From Tubiluchus corallicola (Eukaryota; Priapulida; Priapulimorpha; Priapulimorphida; Tubiluchidae): 64,000 nucleotides of DNA. Shown here piece by piece: positions 49,001 through 62,900 of this stretch. The stretch lies in contig JAQGDQ010000016.1 of NCBI GenBank assembly GCA_030141605.1, positions 667,499 to 731,498 of the forward strand, read 5' to 3'. The position numbers and the translations under genes were made by a program. The notes under the pieces are model-generated. The model was not told where the DNA came from and did not search any database. It was given only the letters and a program-made list of their open reading frames with translations. The first letter of the stretch is position 1. Every line of letters starts with the position of its first letter.

Positions 49001-52000
49001 TCAAAAATACATTTTTTCTTAAATGTCTCCTGCTTGAATTAATGTGTGGCTTAGTGTAATGTGTCAATATACTTTGTTTTGTTGCTGTACTGTTGTTAAT
49101 GCTTCTAATTTGCTAATAATTACTAAAATAAGACTACACATATTTTCACAACTCTGACATTTCAACATTAGAATAAGATGTCATAATCATAGACATTAAG
49201 AATAAACATACATTTACTATACAGAAGAGAATATTAAAATTCAAACTCTGTCAATTTTAAAAGAGTTATGAAATCATTAATGAAATAAATTAATGCACGC
49301 CTGTATAAGAATTGTCAAGAAAAAAGAAACTGAGAACTGGATAGAAAAATTTTAACAAACATTTTCAATTTTGCTAGTCAAGAGAATGCCAGAAACCTTT
49401 GATGATGACTATGTTTATAGCTTTGGTAATTTGTGAAAATTTTTATCATTCTGGTAGGTATTGTAAATGTATTTTCATTCTTGCAGTTACTTTCTTGTTT
49501 TGTATGATTATGACATCTTGGTTTGATGTTGAAACATCAGAGTTGTGAAATAAATCATGTTTCTATATAAGTCGGTCGGTACTGGTGATTTTTTTCTGTT
49601 CATTTTTTCTTGTTTTCAGAGATATATCTATGAGTCGTGAGAACATACCCATCGTTTGCATAAATTGGGTTGATGATGACAACTTCCCGCAAGATTATCA
49701 GTACGTTGTTGACAATGTGGAAACGAGCGAATTTGTTTCTATTAATCGGCTAGTCACTTCTTTACAGGTAGTCTTTCATGATTGTGTTATACAATGTATT
49801 CGTGTCGCATGTATTCAAGTTCACAAGTGTGTTACAAAGCAAAACACATTAGAAAAATTTTACAAATGTCTGTTTAAGCCTGGAGGTCTTGATTGTAAGT
49901 TGTATATACACAGTAGGCAGTAATTATTCATGTCATTTTGCTAGCTGGTCCTGGACATGCATGCATTAAAGCTATGGCAATGGTAAAACCTTGCCTTGGT
50001 TTTTAATAGACATTCTTGAGCATAGCTGGATATTTCTACTTTTGAACAAGCTTCGCTTGCTGTTGCTTAAGCACCACGTTGTTGTCAGTTAAAAGTTTTA
50101 TAGAGTTATAAGCAACAGTTTGACAGTTTTGTGTAAACTAAAATAACACGGAGCAATGAAGTACAAATAAAAGGTAATGACTCGGCTTACAATCATTTTA
50201 TTCTATATGACATAGAAGTTTTTTACCTGAAGTGCCCGCTGTAATGTAACTCAATTACTGCAAATATTATTAACATTTTATAATTCTTAACTAAGTTGCT
50301 TGTGTCTCATATACATGCAGTCATTTGATTACAGCACAAGTCTTTATTATATTCTTTAACACTCAAGTTTTTGAAGACTTTGGGATAATAAGTAATCTCT
50401 TCTATTGTAGGTAACCCTGATTTTTTTACACAATAAATAATATCTAAATTTTTTGAGATGTTTGCGCCAATAATTTATTTTTGAAAATTGAGCTCGTGTT
50501 TTTCTCTTTAGCATTGTATCTGCACTGACAACTGTGGTTCACCGAGTTGTGCATGTACAATAAACAGCGTGCGTTTGTGGTATGATCGCCACGGTAAACT
50601 AGTGGATGATTTCTCCATGCAAGATCCACCTATCCTGTTCGAATGCAACAAAGCCTGTCGATGTTGGCGGAAGTGTGCAAACCGAGTTGTTCAAGATGGA
50701 ATAAAGTAAGACATTTTTGTTTTAACAGTTTTTGATAAAAATCTTTATTTGTGCTTTTGACGTGTGCCTACACTAAATCCTAGGGATGCCCATATTCTTG
50801 TGCAATTTTATCATTTTTCATATTTCCTAAGCATTAAATGCCATTTGTAAGTTATAGTATGTTTTACAAGTGAAAAAGGGTAGAGACAATGGATTCCAAA
50901 AGGTGACGTTCTTTGCAAGTAAGCAGCATCAGTCCCTGGTCTTGCTGAATTTGACACAAAAAAAATTAATAAATTTTCCTCTTCATTGCATTTATTTATA
51001 GGTAGGTTAATCAAGCTATTAATCATTGGTTTCTTTACTTTGGAATTATATAGACAGCAAGCAAAAAAAATTGAAAAGCTTGTTTTTTGGTGAAATTACC
51101 TGGAACCGCCTTCTTACAAAGCATATGCTCTATCACTTAGGATCCTTTAAAAAGCAAATCGTATCTTAGGACTATTATGACAAATGGCGCTGTCATAGTT
51201 GATGAACACTTTTTCATCATCTTTTTCATACCAGCCACTGAAAGAGTTCCTTCTCAAGGTTGAACTAATACAGCATTTGTTACTACACGTCAATTATGTA
51301 TTGACTTAGTTACTATAACCACATTCAGGTGGCAGTAAATGTTATGTGGTAACTAATACACATAACATCTTTAGCTCTTCAGCTCTGTATTGTTCACTTG
51401 GTGCAATGTTTGTTATAGCCCTTTATTATGTAATTGTATTGCTCTTTATAGTCAATTATTTCTGATTTAATACTGCAAATAAAGTCGATGTAAAGTTCAG
51501 TCCCTTTCTAATTTAATTATTATAAACCTTGCTGGTATATTGCTCTTAGTATTAGTATATTTTGTATCTCAAAAGTAACAGTAATATATATATATGCAAA
51601 AGAAAAATGAATATTGTCATTGTAATGCAACAGCAATATTTGAAAGGAAAAACCAACCCTTGCACAACATTCATTGTATTTCAGTATACACTTAGGAATT
51701 TTGAAATTACCACGTAATATCCATACATAAAATGCCTTGTTTAAAAATGCAAAAGAAACTTAAATCATTCTTATCTCATGCCAAACAAATCTCACTGCAG
51801 GCATATTTGGAACTGCAGTTCACTCAAGAATTTTTTTGATGAATCCCATTGTCCACTATATGAAAGGCAGTTACTCTAAATACAGTCGTTAATTAACTTA
51901 GCTAGTTAATGCCGACAAAGTAACAGAACAATTATTTTAACAAGCTGAAATTGCAGTCTATAAGCCAAGTAACCCGCCCCGCATCTAATGAATGCTCGTA

Positions 52001-53896
52001 ACCTCGCAGAATTCCATGCTTATCTGTAATTATATCATGTGTAGTACGTACGTATTTTGAAATATAATCCTGAAGATTAAACCTGTGTACGCACTGTTCG
52101 GAAGATTTTTCTCTGCTTGCCCTTTAATCTAAAGTTGTACTTATTTAGAATTGCCTGTAAAACTTGGCTTCGTTATATGCATTTAGTAGGTCAGCTAATC
52201 AGAATTGAGCACGTTTTTTAGTCTACTCATTGGAAGCGAAGAAATCGCCACGTATTTGATTTTTTCTGTAATATTGAATTTAAAATAAAAGTTTTTGGGA
52301 TTACTTCAAAACACGCACTTTAAAGGTGTTGCTAATTGATCCGTGACTAATTTTTACAAAAACACAGTAAACAGAAAGATTTAATCAACTAGAATAGCAG
52401 AATTCCTGAGTGAACTGTAGAAGTTTTGTTATGTGTGCCTTCGTGGCATCCACCAGCTTGAATCATTTTTTTCAAACATGTCCACAGTGAGATTTGTTTG
52501 GCATCAGATAAGAATGATTTCTTTTGCATTTTTAAGCTAGGCATTTTACGTATGTATATTATGTGGTAATTTCAATATTCCTAATTGTATACTAAAATAC
52601 AATGAATGTTGTTCAAGGGTTGGTTTTTCCTTTAAAATATCCTGTTGCATAGTGATGCTGTACATTGTTACAGTGCAGCAAACACTGCAGTTATTGAAAG
52701 TTTTTTCAATTTTTTCATCAAAAATCGATTTTTAATTTGTTTGTGATAAGCAAATGCATTTCATGTATCATTTTGGATGAAAGCCCATTGTGTGAAGAGT
52801 AGAAACCTACAAATATTATTAAATATAATATAATCGCCACTCAGTGAGAGCAGTTTTTCATGAACCCATGCAAAATGCAGCAAACTCTTATGGTCCTGAA
52901 GGAGTTAATGGTTTTCCCCTATTTCTATCAGTTTTCTTTGTTACCGTCTTAAGAATATGATTCAAGATGGATAACTACAGCTGCTACTGCATCAATCATT
53001 TGCCAGTAAAGACTGTCTCTGCTGCCGAATCAAACTCCTTTCTTGTTTATTACACTATAAATTTCAGTTTCATCGACTTTACAATATGACTGTCTATCGC
53101 TGCGATAGAGATAACTGTCTTCCAGGCAGAACTAGCCAACTGTATTGATTTTAGTAACACAAATTGAATTAGAAAAATTATGGGGCGGAATTTCTTAAGT
53201 GCTAGTACCACTTTGTTGAACTAATTTCACTATGTGCAGTTCATGTTTTTTCTCATTGGTTCACATTGTACATATGTGGGTTCTAAGAAACCATATTTTA
53301 TGTATGGATCCACCATCCAAAATGATCTATCGTCGACAATTGAACTGATACCACATAGGTTTTCTGAAAATTTAGGAAAAAACTCAAAGTTATATAGCGA
53401 GAGGTGCGACGCGGGCTACTGTTATCACCAAATGCTCTTTCAGAATTAGAAAAAACAAATTGAAACCCAACTTTTCTGTTTTCAATGATAACAATGTGTA
53501 ATTGTAACAATCCTTGCGTAAACTGTTTTAGAAGATGAATTATTTGAAAATGACATCTCATCTTGAGCATCTGTGCTAGCATTGTCTAGATATAATCTTA
53601 CAATTGTATTTACCAATTGGATTTTTCGTCTCTTTTATCTACTAAAACAACTCTACTGCACAAATATTGGATGATAGAAGGTTTTTTGTAAAGATCTGTG
53701 GACTAATGAAATCCGAACTTAGCAAAGCTTAGCAAGGCCCAATCAATATACTGAAGTCTTGCATATCAGCCAACTTTAATTGACCCTATGAATGACCCTA
53801 TGATATGTCCCCTATGAATAATCTCAAATTAGATTATATTTCAAATTATTTGTCTCCTTCCAATTTGCATATAATAATATAAGCCTTTTCGTTAGG

Positions 53897-53934
<38 letters not shown>

Positions 53935-56900
53935 TGCATATGTATGTCAAAATTGAATAATCGGTGTAGAGTCTACAAAACATCTGCAAAATATGTAATC
54001 AATAAACCAAAGTACCTTACACCATTTCAAATTTTCAAATCTAGCTTTTTTCAAGTTTTATTTAGCTCAATGTGTTTCACCTGTATTGTTCTCGTTCTTT
54101 TAAACATGCTAACGATCAGACTTTTTGTAATTCTTTATCTTGGTCACAAAACCTTTATGTTGGAGCTGTTTGTATGTGCCTTTTTTGACTTAAATAAAAG
54201 AATACCCATATGTCTCGTCTCATTTTCATCTTTTTTCGTTCTTGAAAATCTAAATGCATTGTTCTCCATACGCATTAAGGCAGCCCTCCTCAGAATGCCA
54301 TGTAATCATCTTTTTAGATTAAGCACCAGCTGTATCTGCATTCAAAGTTCACTATGAATCAGAGGCTGTTCATCTTATCATCCCCAAATATTAATGGTTA
54401 ATATAAATCTTTCTTCCTGCTAAATCCTCTCCCATATTGCAAGTCAACTGATACATGGCTTCGTATTTCCCCCTTTAAGTCTTCTCAAAGATGGCAAAAC
54501 CAGTTTAAGCGGCAATAACTGTCTGTAGTAGGACCAATTCTGTGGTGATTTATAAAAACGTAGTTTTGTAATAAATCTAGAAACCATCCTTTAAACTACC
54601 TGACCAGCCTTCTCGATTCCCTGGCTTTTTCATTTAATTTACTGTTGGGCAGCATGTTTTGGTTCCCACAGTATAACTGAAGAGTAGTTTTCTCCCTTGC
54701 TATTCTAAAACAATGTTTGAACTTGATTCTAATAACATAATTGCCACAACAATTTAAAATGTTCTTTTCTTCTGAATAAATTGTATAAGTTGTAAGAACT
54801 ACGACTAAAACTGGTACAAAATACTGATAAGGCAGTTCTCACTTGGATTTAAACTCACAACCTGGCAATCAACTCTTAGTTATTATAATCTTAATTGCAA
54901 GATTATTATTAATGGTGAGGCAAACCCACAAATAATTAAATTTTGATGCCAAACTTGCAAGACGGGAAGTGTGAAAAGGTTGAGCTACAACCTGGATTTG
55001 AACCTGCCACCTTCTGCTTATCCCCTCTTACACCGTTAGGCTATACTGAAGGCCAGCTCAACAATTTGCTACATTATTCTATATTACTGTTATTAACTGC
55101 TGATTTACTGTAACAGTTCTACAAATCACTGGATTTTTCTTTTTCCTGCTGCTCCTACCCTCTTCCTTCTCTCTTCTCCCCCTTCCCCCTTCCCCCAGGA
55201 AGCAAAGATTTCAATTTGTTAGATACTTGTAGTACTCGTTGAGCATTGCCGAAGTTAAATCATTTCTTTCTATTATGAATTCATGCGCTAGCCATTAAGG
55301 GACATACCCGTGTGTTTTACTTATGACATGAGCATCCCAATGATGCTCATGTCATAAGTAAAACACACGGGTATGTCCCTTAATGCTTTTACAGCGTCAC
55401 ATCATCCTTTCATCTTGTTTTTCAGAGTCAGACTGCAGCTGTTTCGTACTGCAGGTAAAGGATGGGGCGTTCGTGCACTTCATGATATTCCAAAGGGAAC
55501 ATTTATCTGCGAGTGAGATCTAGTTATTTATTATTTGTCATATGTCTTAAATTGTATGCACTTTGCATACATATCTGCATGCAAAAATTACATTTACTGT
55601 CCTTTTGTGAAGTTTTAGAAGTGGGAAATATTTTTCATTTTTTCACTAAATAATAAGTGGAATGAATTACATGTATTTTGCATTTTGACACACGGTTGTG
55701 CTGTAAACTCACACTGGAGTGTATACAGAATTTGTCACTTTGGTAGGGAATGTCAAAAGTATATCATAATATGTTTTACAAAGGTTTGTGAATATACTCT
55801 TCTAACTGTATCAGTTGATTTAATATCAAAACTTACTTGAAAGTCATAGAAAGCAGTAACCAAAAAAGTGCAGACAGTGTACAATAAAGCAGAACCAGTT
55901 TACTTGTAATCAAAAGTGCCAAATTGAAAGACGTTTTTAATTTTTATGCAGCTAGTACCACTCTTTCTTTTCTCTAATAATTCGTCATCTAAAGTTTAAA
56001 GGTAAAGGCACTAATAAAAAAACCTGGACAAATTGTAGCTTGGTTAACGAAAAAAATGAGACAGCTTTGGACACATCGTGATGCACAGTATCTGGCAACA
56101 AAGCATAAAGTAGCAATGACAATTTATCAACCAATCATGTTTTTTCCTTTGGCAGAATTTTTTACTTTATCGTGGGCTGTGCAGATCTTATCTAAATCTA
56201 AGGTTATGTACATAATGCAGTACATTTTTGTCACAGTTACAGAAAGTTTTGTTGTAATTTATAAAGAATTATAAGAGTTTTTGCTGGAAGTGACTATTTT
56301 TTTCATAATAATCCCAAGCAATTATTATTACATAATAAAAACATCCTGCATCATTTTGTCAAGTATGCCAACAACAGTCATTAATAATTTACAAATGCAG
56401 TTTCAGTTGTTACTTCCATTTATATGTTACATTTGCTCAAAGCTACCGCAAGATAATAAGATTGGTCCAATGAGAATAAAGCATTGTTGTAAAACATCTG
56501 CAGAAATATCGTGAGAGTTGGAAGACTTGTGACACAGTTTTGAATCAATTGCAAACTATAACACCTTGTTGTAAAACCGAAACACTAGCTAACATCTTTG
56601 CGTCAAGTAATGACATGTGGTTACCAAAATGCAATTAAGCGACAGTTAATGAGAGCAGCTAGCTGGAAAAGTTGCTAGAAATCGCTTCAGCTCATTTTAC
56701 TTTGTGTTGGAGAAAATGTCGTGGAAATGCTGAATTAGCTCTCGAGTTTCCCGACGGCTTCAAAGCAGGTGTTTTCATTGTTACCTTAATGCGCTGCAGG
56801 AGAAATGAAATAACCGTGGCATCAGCCATTGTAAGGTTGAAAGCTTCTATTCACCATAATTATGTTACGACTCATTTAGTCGATTGACTTCGAAATTAAT

Positions 56901-59900
56901 TATACTTTCTAATTAGCTTTTGTAGTAAAAATCATTCTTGCAAAGAAATTAGTTATGCTCAATGATGAATTAAACAGAAACAATAGTCCAAAGTCAATTG
57001 TGTTACTAAAACTCTTCTTTACTAAACAGTCTTTTCTAGCTATACTTCAAACCAGAAGTTTAAATTGTCTATGTCTGTTAACTTGGTGTTACCATGACTT
57101 AAACAGTCATTATTAGTTATTGAAAAAATCTTTATCAATTAAATCAAAATCAGTGTACATTGCTTATATTTTTTAATTAATAAACTCTTATTTAATCAGG
57201 AACTTGTAACCACATAATGTTAATAAACAGCTGACTTTTACAATCAAATACCAAACTAATTCCATACAAAAATCCCTATTTATAGAAAATGCTACTGGGT
57301 TTACTACTGGTGACTTTTAATGCATAAAAAGTAATATTATTGCTACTTATACCTGTAGCTCATTTGTATTTTGATTTTGCTAGTCGAATATCACTTTGTA
57401 AATTCAGTGCACAGATGAAGGATTTCTTAAAACTGAACTCTCCGTGTATTAAAATTAATAGGCTCTAATCTCTTTCTTACGACTGTGTTGCTTAAAAGTT
57501 TGCAAAAACATACTTATCACAAAATTCCAAATTTCAGATACATAGGTGAAGTGATCACTGACTCTGAAGCAGATATGCGTGAGGATGACTCATACCTCTT
57601 TGATTTGGATAATAAGGTGAGTAACAATTAGAAAGTTTACTAAATCATGATTGAACATGTTCAGGACACTGGAGTTCACTATTGAAACTAAATTCTGCAT
57701 TGTTTTTATTATTATTAATCTTGATAGTGACCCCTGCTAAAGAGTAGAAATTTCTGAGATTTGGCTTTGTAGGCTTTGTACATTCACATTTTTTCTCAAA
57801 CGTTTGTTTTACTTTTGTTTGTGATGATTGAACAAATAGAACAATAGCTGCTTCTTTGGCTTGTTGTTTTAATTGCCAAGGGATAAGATGTCTTAGAAAT
57901 TAATGGAATCATTAATTTATGATAAAAATAAGTGAAAAAATTCTGTGGTCTCATACACGTTGTTAATGTGTATAATTTTTTATCATTAATCTTCTTATTT
58001 TGCTTCCTATTTTCCTATTTAATTCACTGCATCACCTTCTTCAACAATTTTGGACTGTTACAAAAATGTATACTCAATTGAGCATTCATTTGAGTGGGAA
58101 GTTGCCCGATTTGTGCACATTTTCGAGGATTGATTTAAAAAGCTGTGGGTACGTTGTATCTTACTAGGAGATACTAAACAGCTCTAGGAGAAAGCTGTTT
58201 CAGCTTGTATATCCTAAGTTTGTAATTAAGTTCACTTAGTTCACTCAGAAATATTTATTGGCTCAGTACATATTTTTATTCTCCACAGCCGCATGAGACT
58301 TAATTATTGCAAGTAAAAGTGTTAAGTTATTTCCTTTTAAACAGCTACCATAACTATGAGTTATGTACATTGTCCTTTATGTCCTCATGCATATTTATAA
58401 ATATAAGGCGAAAAATATGAGGAAAATACATTAAAATTGAATTGATAGTGTGCATACTTACTATCCTGTTTTCATCCTATCAAATTTTTCTCGAAATTTA
58501 TGAAACAAATTTTGCTAAAGAAATCATTCAACTAACAAGTATCAGGCACCAATGTTGTATTTTTGTTGTACTTTTTTGCTGTGCATTTAGTCAAGAGATA
58601 AAATAAAAATTAAGAATCCAAGGAGTCCAGAAGAATAGCGTTCAACGTGAAATTAAAGCAGCTAAATTGATATGTCATGTAACACACCTCACCAGCCCCA
58701 CCCTCATTACCACACGTAGCAATGATCTTGGAGGAGTGGCACTAACATTCTAGGGTTACTTTTTTTGTTATTTAATGTTGGCACTGTGCCAAACTTTTTT
58801 TAAATACTTATTTTTTTTAATTGTTCAAAAGTATTTATTTGGTTAGTAATTGTAATGCCATTGATTTGGGTTTCTGTAAACGTTTTTGTATGTTGTATGT
58901 ACTGCGAAACATGTAGTTTCATCAACTGATGAAACAGACGTCTGTAAATAAGCTAGAGTCTCTTCAAGGATTAATGACGATATTTTTGATTTATAGTTAG
59001 TCATTCCTTCTGGAAATAAAAATGTAACCAGGCAAAAGATAAAATAACACCCCAGTCCAAAACGCTATATCAGAATATTAACATGAACTTCAGTGTGTTC
59101 TCTGTGAAATCTTTGTGAAATGGTGCTTTTCTTATTCAGTACATTGGCACATTATGCGTCAATTTCTTGAATTGTTCTCTTTTTGGCACTTGATGCTAAT
59201 TATATTTTTTGGTGCTATTGTTTCCTGAGATTGTTTTATTAGCTAAATCTCAAAATGTGTGAATCACCTAGCAGTTGCTGTCTGAGGGGAGTATATTTTC
59301 TTTAGGTAACCCATTCCTTTCAAAATTAAGACTGTTTTACTTGTAAATCAATGAGAAGTTTTCATTATTCTGATGGCTAATTTATTTAGCTTTTATAATG
59401 TTGTTACAGTTGACAGCACATTGCTTTTTGCATTGTGTAACATTCTGTCTAATGTTTCCATGTATCTTTAATGTTTGTTTAAAGCAAACACAGCAACTGC
59501 ACATAGCGTATTTGCCGTTCTTGTTTAGCATTATAAAAATCATTGCTGGTTAATCAGCAGTTGAATGCATGCCTGTATTAGACACACATGGTCAATTTCT
59601 TTACCCCACGATTCTGTAATTAATAATTATCTATTGCTTTATAGGATGGGGAATCATACTGCATAGATGCCCGTTACTATGGCAACGTGGCTCGCTTTAT
59701 CAATCACCTGTGTGAGCCCAATGTTACCCCAATTAAAGCGTTCGTCGAGCATCAAGACTTGCGCTTTCCACGCATTGCTTTGTTTAGCAACCGCGACATC
59801 AAAGCCTATGAAGAACTCGGGTATGTTTTTATGTGAGAAAGCCAAAGAATTAACCAAAAAGTATCTTGCTTACTTTGTATTATAACTACACTACATGTAA

Positions 59901-62900
59901 AAAGCTTATTTTAAATTTTGGGAGGGTTAACTTCTTCACAGTGTTTCCAAATTCTGATAGCCACAAATAATTGGGTCATTCATCCTTCTGAATATTTGTT
60001 TCTCTGATTTTTTACTATATGATAATTTGTGATAATCTTGAATCATAAAAATGCATTGTTTGAAGGAATAATATTAGGGGGAAAATTGGTTCTTTTTTAT
60101 AGTCTAAAAATATTTATATGCTATTTTTCAACATTCGTTAGTGTAATTGCTGTGATCATAAAACTTTGTATTTTAAGAGTAATTTTTTTGGCTGGCATAG
60201 AATAAGGTAATCAGAAGACTTCTACATTTTTTCATTTTAGCATTCTTTTCCTTTTTCCTAGATATTTTGGTACATTCTTTATTATATTCTTCTTACATTC
60301 TTCTGTAAGATTTCGAAATGGCTTCTTGGCTTTGTAAGCTTTTGTCAACAAATCCTGAAAAACAAAGTCTTATTGACTTTTCCGTTTATCGCGTGCAGAT
60401 TTTATTTGTGACAATTTACCTTATATTGATTAGGTGTTCATTTAGAGCTAATGCTTCACCTGTCCTAAGCCAATCAAGCCTTGCTACATCTCTCTATTGA
60501 TTCTGCTCGTGTCGCTGCTTCCTTAGAGATTACCTTCCTTGCAATTAGCCCAGAGGACAATAACCGTTTCCTTCCGGATTTCAACCAACATTCATGTTAC
60601 TAAGAGGGAAGTGCTTCACATCTGAACAGTTAATCAGCATTTGCAGCTGTTTGCAGCACATTTTCTACTAAAAACGAGTATTCTATGCAGAATTTTGTCT
60701 TTTATTCACGAGTTCATTTCATGAAATTTTACATGTGTAAAATAGCTAGAATTCCCCTTGCAGATTCAAAAGCTTTTGGTATATGTAATCTTTACGTACT
60801 GCTAGAACTTATATTATATTATGTTATATAGTCTATTAGTTAATTACATTTTTCAGTTAGTTTTTTTAAATTAAAATTTTGTGTAGGTTATCAATACTTT
60901 CAGCTGTGTATGCAACATAAACAAGTTTGTTATGATCCTTGTAAATGTGCAAATCAATTTTGAAAATTTTGTAACGACAGTATAAAAAATTGCTGTTTTT
61001 GTTAAAAGCAAATTTCCTTGAAAAGATAATTGAAAAATTGTCAATTTCAATTGAAAAAAATCAAACAGCAGTCTTTTATTGGTATTAAAACATACTTCTT
61101 AGCCCAGTATTCCAGAATTATACTGATTTTAAAATGCCTAATTATTGTCAATTTGAGTTTTGAGATTGATTTATTTAAGGCATCATTGGTAGTTTTTAGT
61201 TTCTTTGTAAATGGAGTTTTTATCACATGCACCTGCTCATAGTGACACTCTTATTTGTATATTTTGCTGCGTTGACGTCAGCACTCACACGCTAAGCCAT
61301 GCTGACAGCAGATTTAAATTAATTTGAAATTGATAATCTAAATGGCGTGGCAAGTCGGAAGTGTGTAAACGGGGTTCTGTGGGGAAAATTCAATACCATT
61401 TACTTTACGCACTGACATTTTTGTTTGCTTACCATTCATAATGGAACATTCGTGCTTTAATCTTTGGATAATGGCATCTTTTGGAAAGATGGAAGACATA
61501 GATATCTGACTAATTGTGCAGGATTAATGTAGCGATGACTGAATTTGCAGTGTATTTCTGTTGTTGTCTGTAAAAATAAATTTTCTAAAGTGATTTGTTA
61601 AACCCTATTTGTCATCTGCAAGATCAACTGCCGGGGTCAAGAACTCATGGAGTTTGAACAGAGTCTTGACTCATATTTATTCTGTTCTGTTTCACATTTT
61701 CTAATAAACATGTTCAAAACTGTTTGCATTGTGATTATGGCTGAACAGACTATACAGTTATCATTTGATTTAAGGTCTCTTTCTTGTTAAAGGAAAACCG
61801 AACCCAATCTAAAACTGTAGGTCAAAACAATCTATTCTTTAAAATATTGAAAAAGAACATATTATTTTTTCAAGAATGACTTACGCGCAAGAATTATTTG
61901 TGTTTGTGAGCCTAATTCTTCGCTGTTACATGCATTTCGCCATTCGTTAGTTTGATGGGCACTAGCGCCTTCATTTCAGAAACGTGTTGTACAAAAAACA
62001 AGTGCTACAATTTAGTGGTGTTCATATATAACATAGTGCTCACATTTGAGAGCTCCTGATTGAGCACAGCGGTAAATTTGAAATTTGAATTTCAATTGAG
62101 AATTATGTTCAGTAGTGATGTCATCAATAGTTGGCCTCTCTTGCCGTTAACTAAGATGTTAATCTATTATTTAATTATCAGAAATGCTTTTGCAATATGA
62201 TTAGTGCTGAAATGTATACTTTTTACCGTACTTCAAAATGCTGTAGGATATAAAAATCATCCTGTTCTCCTTTAAAAGAGATTATACCCTTTAACCGATG
62301 GCTTGCTTTGAAACAACCATTTCTTGAAATGGCTGTGCAGCTAATTCATGTAAACTGTAATCACCTCTTGCCAAATCATCGGAGAGTCATGGGCCCTCCT
62401 CTGGAGTTTCTTTCCTCGATCACGAACTGGGTTGACCTACTTATGCAGCCCTCATTTGATAATGTCAGCATTTCACTCCCTTGCCATCCACTGCCAATCC
62501 ACTGCCTTACCATTAATGAAGTGACCATTGAAGCTTGGCTGCAAACCCCTATCTCGCCACTGACCACCCACATCTCTAACCACTGCAACTTTACATGATC
62601 AACCCTCACGAGCTAGGTATCGGAAATCATTTTGTGATACAAGATTTGACATACATTGTGAGTGTTGATCATTTACTTTCAGCGACTAATGCTCTACACT
62701 GACAAACAAAGTCAGTTTCTCTACAAGCTTCGCAATCACTTATTTCCAAGGCATCCCCAGAATAACATATTTTTTCTACTGTTTTGTAGTTTTCTCCTGG
62801 TGTGCAAAGCAGATTTTGTTTTTTTAACCTTTGTAATGTGAAAACGAACTTATTTGGATCAAACTAACCTTGCTTGACATTTCGTGAATAATTTATTACA

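Noticed and set aside
53944-54357. 137-aa hydrophobic plus ORF
   Set aside because: Lies inside EHMT intron 18 in AT-rich DNA; the Phe/Leu-rich composition is expected there and no domain is visible.
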